Origin: Cedecea neteri
Lineage (GTDB): Bacteria; Pseudomonadota; Gammaproteobacteria; Enterobacterales; Enterobacteriaceae
Assembly (NCBI RefSeq): GCF_000758305.1
Contig: NZ_CP009458.1
Location: forward strand, 2,976,001 to 3,040,000
DNA length: 64,000 nucleotides
Direction of reading: 5' to 3'
Under the pieces are notes generated by a model that was not told the origin of the DNA, did no database searches, and was given only the letters and a program-made list of their open reading frames with translations. This document shows, piece by piece, positions 34,315 to 44,020 of this stretch; position 1 is the first letter of the stretch; every line of letters begins with the position of its first letter. A program made the translations under genes and the position numbers.

Positions 34315-34950
34315 TTATTGGCAGGTAAAATCGGCGAAAGTCATTAACGTGGCGCCTTTAACCGCCATCTCCTGGAAAGCTTCCAGGCTACTCTGGGGTT
34401 GCAGGTTCACGCCGCGACAGCCATCGGTGATGACAGTCACTTCATAACCCAGCGCCAGCGCGTCCAGCACCGTAAATTTCACGCAGAAATCCGTTGCCAG
34501 CCCCAGCACAACAAGGCTGCGGATGTCGTGCTCGCGCAGCCAGGCATCCAGTTCGGTTTGCTGCCGGTGGCCGTTATCGAAAAACGCGCTGTAGCTGTCG
34601 ATAGCCGGATTTTGGCCTTTATAGACGATCTTATCGACGCCGGAAGCCTTCAGCAGCGGGTGAAGCTTTGCCCCTTCGCTGTTCTGAATGCAGTGATCGG
34701 GCCACCAGGTTTGTGCGAGGCCGTCGAGCATGCCCTCAGAAAAAGGCTCAGTGTCTTGTGTGCTGGCGAAACTTCCATGCTTTGCCGGGTGCCAGTCCTG
34801 GGTTGCTACCACGCTTTCATCGCGGGCGTGAAACAGCTCGATAAGCTGGTTAGCGACCTCGACGGTGCTGTCACCTTCCGGGACGGCAAGCGTGCCACCG
34901 GCACAAAAATCGTTTTGCAAATCAATCAACAGCAACGCACTTTGCGCCAT
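34315..34950 (-). CDS. pncA: Nicotinamidase PncA
   Basis: 211 residues of the isochorismatase-like fold. Visible are LIDLQNDFC with the catalytic Asp, the metal-binding DWHP and H in FASTQ context, and ATDFCVKFT with the catalytic Cys. It converts nicotinamide to nicotinate in NAD salvage. The ATG at 34950 has AAGGA six bases ahead; one two codons earlier is too close to it. It follows ansA by nine bases and is probably co-transcribed with it. Confidence 0.95.
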   Translation of the reverse strand: MAQSALLLIDLQNDFCAGGTLAVPEGDSTVEVANQLIELFHARDESVVATQDWHPAKHGSFASTQDTEPFSEGMLDGLAQTWWPDHCIQNSEGAKLHPLLKASGVDKIVYKGQNPAIDSYSAFFDNGHRQQTELDAWLREHDIRSLVVLGLATDFCVKFTVLDALALGYEVTVITDGCRGVNLQPQSSLEAFQEMAVKGATLMTFADFTCQ

Positions 34951-34959
34951 TGGCATTCC

Positions 34960-35976
34960 TTATTCGTCAGGAGTGAGTTCACCACGCAGGTTTTGCGACA
35001 TCGCATCACGGATCGCCTGAGCATCCAGGCCCTGGCTCAGCAGGTAGTGAAGCTTGGTTAACGTCGCTTCTACCGTCATATCGAACCCGCTGATAACGCC
35101 GGCCTGCGCCAGCGCGTTGCCGGTGGCATAGCCGCCCATGTTCACTTTGCCCGACATACACTGCGTGAGGTTAACCACCACGATGCCGCGCGCGCTGGCT
35201 TCCTGCAACTCTTTAATGAACGCGCCCTGCTGCGGGGCATTCCCCACTCCGTAAGAACGTAGGATCAGCGCTTTCACCGGCTGACGCAGGAAGTTGCCCA
35301 CGACATCGGCAGAAATGCCTGGATAGATGGTGACCACGCCAATCGGCTGCGGCGTGATCGGGTGAACAATCAGCTCGCCTTCGCCGTGCGGGGCTGGGGG
35401 CGTATTCAGCTTACGGATGTGGATCCCGGCTTCCAGCAGCGGCGCAAGGTTAGGGGAGGCAAAGGCATCAAAGCCGTCGGCATGGGCTTTGGTGGTGCGG
35501 TTCCCGCGGTAGAGACGATTGTTGAAGAACAGCGTCACTTCGTTGATTGGGTAGTTGGCCGCCACGTACAGCGAATTGAGCAGGTTGATTTGCCCGTCAG
35601 AACGCAGCTCTGCCAGCGGGATCTGCGACCCCGTGACGATCACCGGCTTGCTGAGATTCTCCAGCATGAAGGAGAGCGCCGAGGCCGTAAACGCCATGGT
35701 ATCCGTGCCGTGCAGGATCACGAAACCGTCGTACTCGTCGTAGTGGGCTTTGATGTCGTCGGCAATGTGCTGCCAGTCTTCGGGCGTCATGTCCGAAGAG
35801 TCCATCAGCGGATCGTATTCGTGGATCGTGAAGTCCGGCATTTCCGGGCGATGGAATTCAGGCATCATCGCCAGCTGGCGCTGCAGGTGGCCGGAAACAG
35901 GAATGTAGCCGTGTTCTGAACGCTGCATCCCGATAGTACCGCCGGTGTAGGCAACGTAGATGGATTTCTTTTGCAT
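34960..35976 (-). CDS. ansA: Cytoplasmic L-asparaginase I
   Basis: 338 residues, identical in length to E. coli AnsA, without a signal peptide. The two catalytic threonines lie in YTGGTIGM (near residue 13) and HGTDTMAF (near residue 90). It hydrolyses asparagine to aspartate and ammonia in the cytoplasm. It is the first gene of an ansA-pncA unit downstream of sppA. Confidence 0.97.
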   Translation of the reverse strand: MQKKSIYVAYTGGTIGMQRSEHGYIPVSGHLQRQLAMMPEFHRPEMPDFTIHEYDPLMDSSDMTPEDWQHIADDIKAHYDEYDGFVILHGTDTMAFTASALSFMLENLSKPVIVTGSQIPLAELRSDGQINLLNSLYVAANYPINEVTLFFNNRLYRGNRTTKAHADGFDAFASPNLAPLLEAGIHIRKLNTPPAPHGEGELIVHPITPQPIGVVTIYPGISADVVGNFLRQPVKALILRSYGVGNAPQQGAFIKELQEASARGIVVVNLTQCMSGKVNMGGYATGNALAQAGVISGFDMTVEATLTKLHYLLSQGLDAQAIRDAMSQNLRGELTPDE

Positions 35977-36029
35977 GGGGTTTCTCGAGGCTTTCGATAT
36001 TTGCGGCAGAGTATAGAGAGGATGGCGGA

Positions 36030-36060
36030 AAAAAAAAGCCCGGTTTAACCGGGCTTTGCT
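36030..36060 (-). terminator. sppA terminator
   Basis: AAAGCCCGGTT pairs with AACCGGGCTTT, and a T-run follows on the minus strand. Confidence 0.85.
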
Positions 36061-36073
36061 TCATGTGAGTAAA

Positions 36074-37924
36074 TTAACGCACATCGCCGCAGGTGAGGCA
36101 GAAGGCGTAACGATTTTGCGGGTCGTTCATGGTGCCGAATTTGTCATTCTGGGCTTTGACCGCCAGCGCGGCATCGGCCAGTGGGGCTGGCAGGTAAGCC
36201 TGAATGGCCTGAGGTAGTGCGGCGCGTACCGAGCCGGTCATGGCGTTAAAGACCATGTCGGTGAAGGTTGCGTCATCCTGCCAGAACGCCAGGTGCCAGC
36301 TTTTCAGCTTCGCCAGTTCGGCGGCTTTGGCAACGGCATCGTCAAAATCACCCAGGCTGTCTACCAGGCCGTTAGCTTTGGCATCTTCCCCGGTCCAGAC
36401 GTGGCCCTGAGCAATCTGATCGATTTGCTCCGGCGTTTTCTTGCGGGACGCCGCCACCAGGCCGATGAAGCGCTTGTAGCCGTTGTCGATGCTGAGCTGC
36501 ATCATCTGCTGCACTTCAGGCGGCAGCTTCTTAGTCACGGCCACGTCGGCCAGCGGTGATGTTGATACACCGTCGGTATGCACGCCAATCGCGTCGAGGG
36601 TGTTTTCTACGGTATTGATGACGCCGAAAATACCAATCGAGCCGGTCAGCGTACTTGGGTTGGCGATGATGTAGTTCGCCGGAGTAGAAATCCAGTAGCC
36701 GCCAGATGCCGCCATGCCGCCCATTGAAACCACAATTGGCTTCCCGGCTTCACGCGCAGCGACAAGCTCTTCACGAATGGTTTCGGACGCAGTGACGCTG
36801 CCGCCAGGGCTGTTTACGCGGAAGACGATAGCTTTCACCTTCGGATCCAGACGTGCTTCACGGATCTGCATCGCCGTGGTGTCGCCGCCGACCTGGCCTG
36901 GGGTTTCTTCCCCGTCCATGATCGCGCCGTTGGCGAAGATCACCGCAATGGCATCACCTTGCTCAGACGGTTTTTTCACGGTGTAGTCGTAAATACTGGT
37001 GTAGCTAAAGTCTTTGTTGGCTTTGCTCCAGCCGAACTGTTTCACCAGCGCCTTATCCACGACTGCACTGCTTGCCAGCTCGTCCACCAACTTGTTGTCC
37101 AGGGCATATTTTGCGGTGTCGCCACCCAGTTTTTGCAGGTTATCCAGCAGCGCCTGAGCGCCGGGGAAAGCCTGCTGAGCGGTAATCTGGCGGTTTGCCG
37201 CGATGGTGTTCAGGTAGTTTTGCCACAGCTCGCCAATCCAGCGGCTGTCCGCATCGCGTGCGGCAGGGGACATATCATCGCGGATATACGGCTCAACCGC
37301 TGACTTATAGGTCCCGACGCGGAAGACGTGGGTCGAGACTTTCAGCTTATCCAGCAGGGTTTTGTAATACAGCGCGTTAGTGGCGAACCCGTGCAGGTCA
37401 ACCATGCCCTGCGGCGAGAGCCAGATTTTATTGGCAAAGCTTGCCAGGTAGTACTGACTCTGGTTGTAGCTGTCGCCCATCGCATAAACCGGCTTGCCGC
37501 CGTCGCGGAATTCGCGCAGCGCTTTGCCGATATACTGCATTGACGGCTGATCGGCCCCGGCGAAATCTTTCAGGTCCAGCACAATGCCGGTGATATTGCG
37601 GTCATCTTTTGCCTGACGAATGGCGTCGACGATGTCAAACAGGGAGTTCTCCTGCAGACGATCGGAACTGGCGCCCACCAGCTGGCGGCCAATCACGCCC
37701 AGCTTATTGCTGACCGACGGTTTGTCTACCACCACGCCGGTGATGTCCAGCAGCAACGCACCTCGTGCTGGCTCCGCTGGCGTGCTTTTTACCTGCATCC
37801 AGATGCCGACCCCAACCAGGATCAGCAGGATAAGGAACAAGTTGAGAATAAATTCCCGAATGAAATTAAGCAGACGCCAGGTCCACTTAAAAAAGCCGCT
37901 AATAAATCGCCCAATGGTGCGCAT
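36074..37924 (-). CDS. sppA: Signal peptide peptidase SppA (protease IV)
   Basis: 616 residues from MRTIGRFISGFFKWTWRLL, with one N-terminal membrane helix (residues 25-45) and two tandem S49 peptidase domains. The catalytic Lys is in GTYKSAVEP of the first half and the catalytic Ser in the TGSIGIFG segment of the second, as in E. coli. It degrades cleaved signal peptides at the inner membrane. The start at 37924 has GGAGA seven bases ahead. Confidence 0.97.
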   Translation of the reverse strand: MRTIGRFISGFFKWTWRLLNFIREFILNLFLILLILVGVGIWMQVKSTPAEPARGALLLDITGVVVDKPSVSNKLGVIGRQLVGASSDRLQENSLFDIVDAIRQAKDDRNITGIVLDLKDFAGADQPSMQYIGKALREFRDGGKPVYAMGDSYNQSQYYLASFANKIWLSPQGMVDLHGFATNALYYKTLLDKLKVSTHVFRVGTYKSAVEPYIRDDMSPAARDADSRWIGELWQNYLNTIAANRQITAQQAFPGAQALLDNLQKLGGDTAKYALDNKLVDELASSAVVDKALVKQFGWSKANKDFSYTSIYDYTVKKPSEQGDAIAVIFANGAIMDGEETPGQVGGDTTAMQIREARLDPKVKAIVFRVNSPGGSVTASETIREELVAAREAGKPIVVSMGGMAASGGYWISTPANYIIANPSTLTGSIGIFGVINTVENTLDAIGVHTDGVSTSPLADVAVTKKLPPEVQQMMQLSIDNGYKRFIGLVAASRKKTPEQIDQIAQGHVWTGEDAKANGLVDSLGDFDDAVAKAAELAKLKSWHLAFWQDDATFTDMVFNAMTGSVRAALPQAIQAYLPAPLADAALAVKAQNDKFGTMNDPQNRYAFCLTCGDVR

Positions 37925-38156
37925 GTTTTCTCCATAACCTTCAACAGGGGTATTACCCGCACGCCGCAATGAAGCTGGCTAAAGCGGCGAAAGTAAAGGC
38001 TATCCTAAAGAGAGGGCGAGGAAATGTCAGCAGGAAATCGGGGCGGTGCTGTAACAAAAACTACGGCTGTGTTAATTTTGTGAATGAAAATCATTTAACG
38101 GACTGGGGCAACCTCCGCGCTTTGCCAGTCATTTCATGTCAGTAAGGGGCTTTTAA

Positions 38157-38708
38157 ATGGATGCACTTGAACTTTTGATTAACCGCCGTAGCGCGTCCCG
38201 TCTGGTCGAACCGGCTCCGGCAGGTGAAGTGCTGGAAAATATTCTGCGTGCCGGAATGCGCGCGCCGGACCACGGTACGCTCCAGCCGTGGCGCTTCATC
38301 GTTATTGAAGGGGAAGGGCGCGAGCGCTTTGCTCAGCTTTTAGAAAAAGCGGCCATTGCCGCCGGCATGGACGAAAAAAGCGTTGAAAAGGCGCGTACAT
38401 CGCCGTTCCGCGCCCCGCAAATCATTGCTGTGGTCGCGCATTGTGAGGCTAATCATAAAGTGCCGTTGTGGGAGCAGGTGGTTTCCGCAGGTTGTGCGGT
38501 GATGGCGATGCAGATGGCGGCGGTGGCTCAGGGCTTTAACGGCATCTGGCGCAGCGGCGCGTGGACAGAAAATGACATGGTTCGCGAGGGACTGGGTGGC
38601 CGTGAGCAGGACAAAGTGGTGGGCTTCCTCTACCTCGGCACGCCGCAGTTGAAAGCGTCGACGACCATCAGCGCCCCGGACACCTCTGCATTCGTCTCTC
38701 ACTTCTGA
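38157..38708 (+). CDS. ydjA: Nitroreductase-family protein YdjA
   Basis: 183 residues as in E. coli YdjA, one of the smallest FMN-binding nitroreductases, with NRRSASRLV and GMRAPDHGTLQPWRF at the N-terminus. The physiological substrate is not known. It is divergent from sppA, as in E. coli. Confidence 0.94.
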   Translation: MDALELLINRRSASRLVEPAPAGEVLENILRAGMRAPDHGTLQPWRFIVIEGEGRERFAQLLEKAAIAAGMDEKSVEKARTSPFRAPQIIAVVAHCEANHKVPLWEQVVSAGCAVMAMQMAAVAQGFNGIWRSGAWTENDMVREGLGGREQDKVVGFLYLGTPQLKASTTISAPDTSAFVSHF

Positions 38709-38754
38709 TTGAGCGTTATCCTGCCGGGCATCTCCCCGGCAGGGACTTCACGTC

Positions 38755-39504
38755 TTATTTCTTCTGCTGTTTCGCAAACTCGTCTTTCGCTTTCTGCAGC
38801 TGTTGCTGGAAGGCTGCGTTGGTATGCAACGTGGCAACTACGGCAGACCCCACGACGCGAGCGGCATCAATATCGCTCTGCCAGTGGTAGCCGCAAATCA
38901 CCCGGCTTTGGCCCAGCTCAAACCCGCGTTTCAGGATCTCGTTCTGGCGCTGCGGGTTGATTTCGGCCAGCACCAGCGCGGTGGCCCAGCCAATTGAGGT
39001 ATGCCCGGACGGATAAGAACCATTTTTCGACAGCTTATCCTGCTCTTTGGTGTTACAGGTTGGTACGCCGTAGAAGGCAAACGGGCGGATGCGCATGTAC
39101 TTTTCTTTTGCGCCGCGCGTGGCGAGGTCGCCTGCATCCTCAATCATATTGGTCAGGAGCTTGTGCAGTTCCGGCGCATCTTTCTCGGTTATCGGCGAGC
39201 CAAACGCGCCGGAGAAAGCGTTAGCCACGCCGCCGCCGCTCAGGTTGGCATCTTCTTCTGCCAGTTTACCGCGTTCGGTGGTGCGCAGCAGGCGGCCTTT
39301 CTCATACATCGCCTGGTCATTCAGGAACGCAATGCTGCCGATTTCCGGCGGCGGTGGCAGCAGCGCCAGACTATCAATGGCCTGAGCGTTGGTCAGGTAG
39401 TAAAGATCGGGTTTGGTGGTGACATCATTTCCCGGAGGTGCAAGGGCAAAAGCCGTAGAAGAGAACAGGCCGGCAATACAGAAGGCTAATACGCGTTTTT
39501 TCAT
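38755..39504 (-). CDS. Class A non-specific acid phosphatase
   Basis: 249 residues with a signal peptide ending near AFA-L (residue 20). The full signature is present: K-x6-RP in KEKYMRIRP, PSGHT, and SR-x5-H-x3-D in SRVICGYHWQSD, all essential in PhoC/PhoN enzymes. It hydrolyses phosphomonoesters in the periplasm. It lies between ydjA and selD, where E. coli K-12 has no such gene, so it is an accessory gene. Confidence 0.93.
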   Translation of the reverse strand: MKKRVLAFCIAGLFSSTAFALAPPGNDVTTKPDLYYLTNAQAIDSLALLPPPPEIGSIAFLNDQAMYEKGRLLRTTERGKLAEEDANLSGGGVANAFSGAFGSPITEKDAPELHKLLTNMIEDAGDLATRGAKEKYMRIRPFAFYGVPTCNTKEQDKLSKNGSYPSGHTSIGWATALVLAEINPQRQNEILKRGFELGQSRVICGYHWQSDIDAARVVGSAVVATLHTNAAFQQQLQKAKDEFAKQQKK

Positions 39505-39766
39505 TGTTATTCCTTACATGCGTTAGTTGTCCAGTGAGTTGCCAGATGGTTGTAACATTTCTGTCATATTCGAGTAAAAGAGCGAGTCGGCAAAATGCGG
39601 CCTGGCTTCACAAAACTTCCGGATTGCCTGCATAGTGAGCAACGACACGCGAATTAGGACTGCCAGACTTACCACCAGGGCGTTTGAGCGCTACCATATA
39701 CTCGTCATACTTCAGGCCGCAGTGCGAAGTATTCAGAGTAAAAATGCCTAACGACAGGAGATGTCC

Positions 39767-40807
39767 ATGAAGCAAACCGTTCGTTTGACCCAGTACAGCC
39801 ACGGCGCAGGATGCGGCTGCAAAATTTCCCCGAAGGTGCTGGAAACCATCCTGCACAGTGAGCAGGCGAAGTTTGTCGATCCTAATCTGCTGGTGGGGAA
39901 CGAAACCCGCGATGATGCGGCGGTTTACGACCTGGGCAACGGCACCGGTATCATCAGCACCACCGACTTCTTCATGCCGATCGTGGACGATCCCTTCGAC
40001 TTTGGCCGCATAGCGGCGACCAACGCCATCAGCGATATCTACGCGATGGGCGGGAAACCGATCATGGCGATCGCTATTCTCGGCTGGCCGATTAATACGC
40101 TGGCGCCTGAAATAGCCCGTGAAGTGATCGAAGGCGGGCGTTTTGTCTGCCAGCAGGCGGGGATTTCGCTGGCCGGTGGCCACTCGATTGACGCCCCAGA
40201 ACCGATTTTTGGCCTCGCGGTAACCGGCGTTGTGCCAACCGAGCGAGTGAAGAAAAACAGCTCTGCTGAAGCCGGCTGTAAGTTATACCTGACCAAACCT
40301 CTGGGCATTGGCGTGTTGACCACCGCCGAGAAAAAATCCCTGCTGCTGCCAGAGCATAAAGGCCTGGCGGCAGAAACCATGTGCCAGTTGAATAAAGTCG
40401 GTGCCGAATTTGCCGATATTCCTGGCGTGACCGCGATGACCGACGTCACCGGTTTTGGCCTGATGGGCCACCTGAGCGAAATGTGCGAGGGCGCGGGCGT
40501 TCAGGCGGAAGTGTGGTACGAGTGTGTGCCAAAACTGCCGGGCGTTGAAAGCTACATCGAGCAGGGCTGCGTACCCGGTGGAACTTCCCGCAACTTTGCC
40601 AGTTACGGGCAACTGATTGGCGAGATGCCTGAAGCCTGGCGTAACCTGCTGTGCGACCCACAAACTTCCGGTGGCCTGCTGCTGGCCGTGCGTGCTGATG
40701 CCGAAGCCGAAGTCTTTGCGGCTGCCGAGCGGAACGGCATTAAGCTCAGCGCCATCGGTGAACTGAAAGAGGCCCGCGCTGGCCGCCCAATGATCGAGAT
40801 CCGTTAA
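39767..40807 (+). CDS. selD: Selenide, water dikinase SelD
   Basis: 346 residues. The catalytic Cys16 and Lys19 lie in GAGCGCKIS, matching Cys17 and Lys20 of E. coli; it uses Cys rather than selenocysteine. It makes selenophosphate for selenocysteine and selenouridine synthesis. The ATG at 39767 sits six bases after AGGAG; an ATG at 39761 directly follows the AGGAG and is less likely. topB starts three bases after its stop, so they are co-transcribed. Confidence 0.96.
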   Translation: MKQTVRLTQYSHGAGCGCKISPKVLETILHSEQAKFVDPNLLVGNETRDDAAVYDLGNGTGIISTTDFFMPIVDDPFDFGRIAATNAISDIYAMGGKPIMAIAILGWPINTLAPEIAREVIEGGRFVCQQAGISLAGGHSIDAPEPIFGLAVTGVVPTERVKKNSSAEAGCKLYLTKPLGIGVLTTAEKKSLLLPEHKGLAAETMCQLNKVGAEFADIPGVTAMTDVTGFGLMGHLSEMCEGAGVQAEVWYECVPKLPGVESYIEQGCVPGGTSRNFASYGQLIGEMPEAWRNLLCDPQTSGGLLLAVRADAEAEVFAAAERNGIKLSAIGELKEARAGRPMIEIR

Positions 40808-40810
40808 TTC

Positions 40811-42805
40811 ATGCGGCTGTTTATTGCGGAAAAACCAAGCCTTGCGCGAGCCATTGCCGACGTGCTGCCCAAGCCCCATCGTCGCGGCGATGGGTTTATT
40901 GAATGCGGCAACGGCCAGGTGGTGACCTGGTGTATTGGCCACCTGCTGGAGCAGGCGCAGCCGGACGCCTATGACGGGCGATATGCCCGCTGGAACCTCG
41001 CAGACTTGCCTATCGTGCCGGAAAAGTGGCAGCTCCAGCCTCGTCCTTCCGTGACTAAACAGCTCAACGCGATCAAAAAGCTGCTGACTCAGGCAACCGA
41101 AGTGGTTCACGCGGGTGACCCCGATCGCGAAGGGCAACTGCTGGTGGACGAAGTGCTGGACTACCTCCAGCTGGCACCAGAAAAGCGCCAGCAGGTGCAG
41201 CGCTGCCTGATCAACGACCTTAACCCGCAGGCCGTGGAGCGGGCGATTTCCCGCCTGCGCGCCAACAGCGAGTTTATTCCGCTTTGCGTTTCAGCGCTGG
41301 CCCGCGCCCGTGCCGACTGGCTCTACGGGATTAACATGACCCGGGCCTACACTATTCTCGGGCGTAATGCGGGCTATCAGGGTGTGCTGTCCGTGGGCCG
41401 CGTCCAGACGCCGGTGCTGGGCCTGGTCGTGCGCCGCGATGAAGAGATTGAAAACTTTGTCGCCAAAGATTATTTCGAAGTGAAAGCCCACATCGTGACG
41501 CCAGCGGACGAGCGCTTTGTCGCCGTATGGCAGCCAAGTGAATCCTGCGAACCCCATCAGGACGAAGAAGGCCGCCTGCTGAACCGTAAGCTGGCGGAGC
41601 ACGTCGTGGCGCGTATCAACGGCCATCCGGCGCTGGTCACCGCCTATAACGATAAACGGGAATCGGAAATTGCACCGCTGCCGTTCTCGCTGTCGAGCCT
41701 GCAGATTGAGGCGGCGAAACGCTTTGGACTGAGTGCCCAGAACGTGCTGGATATTTGCCAGAAGCTGTATGAAACCCACAAGCTGATTACCTACCCGCGT
41801 TCGGACTGCCGCTATCTGCCCGAAGAGCACTTTGCCGGACGGCATGCGGTGATGAACGCCATCAGCGTACATCAGCCAGATTTGCTGCCGCAGCCGGCGG
41901 TGGATGCCGACCTGCGTAACCGCTGCTGGGATGATAAAAAAGTGGATGCCCACCACGCGATTATTCCGACCGCCCGCAGCGCTTCAATTTCATTAAGTGA
42001 AAATGAGGCTAAAGTTTATGGCCTGATCGCCCGTCAATACTTAATGCAGTTCTGTGCCGACGCCGTCTTCCGCAAATGCACCATCGATCTGGATATCGCC
42101 GGAGGCAAATTTATCGCCAAAGCGCGTTTCCTTGCCGAAGCGGGCTGGCGGGCGCTGCTGGGCAGTAAAGAGCGTGATGAAGAGAACGACGGCACGCCGC
42201 TGCCGGTGGTCGCGAAAGGCGACGAACTGCTGTGCGAGCATGGCGAAGTGGTTGAACGGCAAACTCAGCCGCCACGCCACTTTACCGATGCCACATTATT
42301 GTCAGCGATGACCGGGATTGCGCGCTTTGTGCAGGATAAAGATCTGAAAAAGATCCTGCGCGCCACGGACGGATTAGGCACCGAGGCGACGCGAGCCGGG
42401 ATCATCGAACTGTTATTCAAACGTGCTTTCCTGGTTAAGAAAGGGCGCTATATTCATTCTACGGAAGCCGGGCGGGCGCTGATCCACTCGCTGCCGGAGC
42501 TGGCCGCCAGGCCGGACATGACCGCGCACTGGGAATCAACGCTGACGCAAATCAGCGAAAAGCAGTGTCGCTATCAGGACTTTATGCAGCCGCTGGTGCA
42601 GACGCTTTATGAGCTGATTCATCAGGCGCGAACCACGCCGGTGCGCCATGCATTTAAGGGCATCAAAGCCCAGGATGACGGAAAAAAAGCAAAACGTTGG
42701 GCCAAAAAAGAGGGAAGTGATGATGCCAGTAAAAAGCCTGCTCGCCGCCGTCGTGGGGCTAATGATGAGTCTGCCAGCGATGGCGGTGCAGCCCCGTCAG
42801 CCTGA
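40811..42805 (+). CDS. topB: DNA topoisomerase III
   Basis: 664 residues (E. coli 653). It has the Toprim domain with FIAEKPSLA and AGDPDREGQ, the catalytic Tyr in ITYPRSDCRYLP, and a Lys/Arg-rich C-terminal tail that binds DNA. A type IA enzyme that decatenates replication and recombination intermediates. Its 3' end overlaps ynjH by 86 bases. Confidence 0.97.
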   Translation: MRLFIAEKPSLARAIADVLPKPHRRGDGFIECGNGQVVTWCIGHLLEQAQPDAYDGRYARWNLADLPIVPEKWQLQPRPSVTKQLNAIKKLLTQATEVVHAGDPDREGQLLVDEVLDYLQLAPEKRQQVQRCLINDLNPQAVERAISRLRANSEFIPLCVSALARARADWLYGINMTRAYTILGRNAGYQGVLSVGRVQTPVLGLVVRRDEEIENFVAKDYFEVKAHIVTPADERFVAVWQPSESCEPHQDEEGRLLNRKLAEHVVARINGHPALVTAYNDKRESEIAPLPFSLSSLQIEAAKRFGLSAQNVLDICQKLYETHKLITYPRSDCRYLPEEHFAGRHAVMNAISVHQPDLLPQPAVDADLRNRCWDDKKVDAHHAIIPTARSASISLSENEAKVYGLIARQYLMQFCADAVFRKCTIDLDIAGGKFIAKARFLAEAGWRALLGSKERDEENDGTPLPVVAKGDELLCEHGEVVERQTQPPRHFTDATLLSAMTGIARFVQDKDLKKILRATDGLGTEATRAGIIELLFKRAFLVKKGRYIHSTEAGRALIHSLPELAARPDMTAHWESTLTQISEKQCRYQDFMQPLVQTLYELIHQARTTPVRHAFKGIKAQDDGKKAKRWAKKEGSDDASKKPARRRRGANDESASDGGAAPSA

Positions 42806-43007
42806 CGTGGACGTGGTGATCCCGCCGGAAGTGTTCACCAACAGCAATCAGCCGCAGACGCCGCCCTGCAACCAGTGCTGTATTTATGAAAACAAAAACT
42901 ACTCCGAAGGGGCGGTGGTGAAAACGGAAGGCATTTTGCTGCAGTGCCAGCGCGATGACAAAGTCTTAGGGACTAATCCGCTGGTCTGGCGTCGCGTGAA
43001 GCCATAA
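42720..43007 (+). CDS. ynjH: YnjH, DUF1496 exported protein
   Basis: 95 residues with a signal peptide (VKSLLAAVVGLMMSLPAMA). The mature part has the family pattern PCNQCCIYENKNYSEGAV and the terminal NPLVWRRVKP, as in E. coli YnjH. The paired cysteines suggest metal or disulfide chemistry; function is unknown. The start is set by GAGGG five bases ahead, inside the topB end. Its last 35 bases overlap the convergent nudG gene. Confidence 0.9.
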   Translation: MMPVKSLLAAVVGLMMSLPAMAVQPRQPDVDVVIPPEVFTNSNQPQTPPCNQCCIYENKNYSEGAVVKTEGILLQCQRDDKVLGTNPLVWRRVKP

Positions 43008-43383
43008 ACGCTTTCAGCAGCGGGATATCCGCCGGGGCGAGGGCATAGTCAAGCGCTTCCGGCGGCTCACACCAGACCAGTTCGCTGTGGCAATGCGCGG
43101 TGGGGTCGCCGCTAAAGGCTTCAACATGCCAGGCGTGCAGATGAATCATTCTCCCACTCACTTCGCGCTGATGACTGGCCACGTAACCGCTAATTTGCGC
43201 CGTAATTCCCAGTTCTTCCTGTAACTCCCTTGCAAGCGCTTCGGGCTGCGTTTCTCCGGTTTCTACTTTCCCGCCTGGAAATTCCCACAGGCCCGGCTGA
43301 TCGCCATTTTCAGCGCGACGGGCGAGCAGGATTTTGCCTTCGCGCTCGATAATAGCCGCGACAACATCAAGGTTTTTTAGCAT
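42973..43383 (-). CDS. nudG: CTP pyrophosphohydrolase NudG
   Basis: 136 residues. The Nudix box is complete: GGKVETGE followed by REL-QEELGI. E. coli NudG (135 residues) hydrolyses CTP, dCTP and oxidised or methylated pyrimidine nucleotides. Context (topB-ynjH-nudG) is as in E. coli. Confidence 0.95.
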   Translation of the reverse strand: MLKNLDVVAAIIEREGKILLARRAENGDQPGLWEFPGGKVETGETQPEALARELQEELGITAQISGYVASHQREVSGRMIHLHAWHVEAFSGDPTAHCHSELVWCEPPEALDYALAPADIPLLKAFMASRDARPAD

Positions 43384-43453
43384 GGGTATCCATTCTCATT
43401 GGGGCTGGCGTGGCATAATACTCGCCCTGACATGCCAGCAAAAGAGTAACTGA

Positions 43454-44020
43454 ATGATGGAAACGAAAAGCGAGCCCTGGATTGCACCCCTTAAAACGCT
43501 GCCCAAAAGCCTGCGCCCGATTGTGGCGATGCAGGAGAAACATTTTGGCGCGGTGTTAAACCCAACCCGCTGGTGGGGGCGTCTGCCGTATTTGTTCTGG
43601 CTGGTGGCGCTGTTTGTCGGTTTTCTGGAAAGACGCCGGGCAAAAATCGACCCTGTGACCCGTTCGCTGGTGATGACCCGGGTATCGCAGTTATGTAGCT
43701 GCGAATTTTGCATCGACGCCAATAGCCTGCGCCTTGCAGAGCGTAGCCAGTCGATGGATAAAGTGCTGGCGGTGGCCAACTGGCAAAATGAATCCCTGTT
43801 TAACGAGAAAGAACGGGTCGCATTGGCCTACGCTGAAGCAATGACCGCCACGCCGCCGCAGGTGACCAACGAGTTAAAAAACAGGCTTAAACAGCATTTT
43901 AACGACCAGGCTGGGACCGAGCTGACCGCGCTGATTGCCTTCCAGAACCTTTCGGCTCGCTTTAACGCCGCGCTGGATATCCCCTCCCAGGGATTATGCC
44001 CGACAAAGGGAAAAGCCTAG
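43454..44020 (+). CDS. ynjA: YnjA, carboxymuconolactone decarboxylase-like
   Basis: 188 residues resembling E. coli YnjA (182). It is an AhpD-like helical protein with a CEFCID cysteine pair, a possible peroxidase or disulfide motif, and the conserved NLSARFNAALDIPSQGLC end. In E. coli, ynjA lies between ydjZ and ynjB; here it sits between nudG and ynjF, directly adjoining ynjF. Confidence 0.88.
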   Translation: MMETKSEPWIAPLKTLPKSLRPIVAMQEKHFGAVLNPTRWWGRLPYLFWLVALFVGFLERRRAKIDPVTRSLVMTRVSQLCSCEFCIDANSLRLAERSQSMDKVLAVANWQNESLFNEKERVALAYAEAMTATPPQVTNELKNRLKQHFNDQAGTELTALIAFQNLSARFNAALDIPSQGLCPTKGKA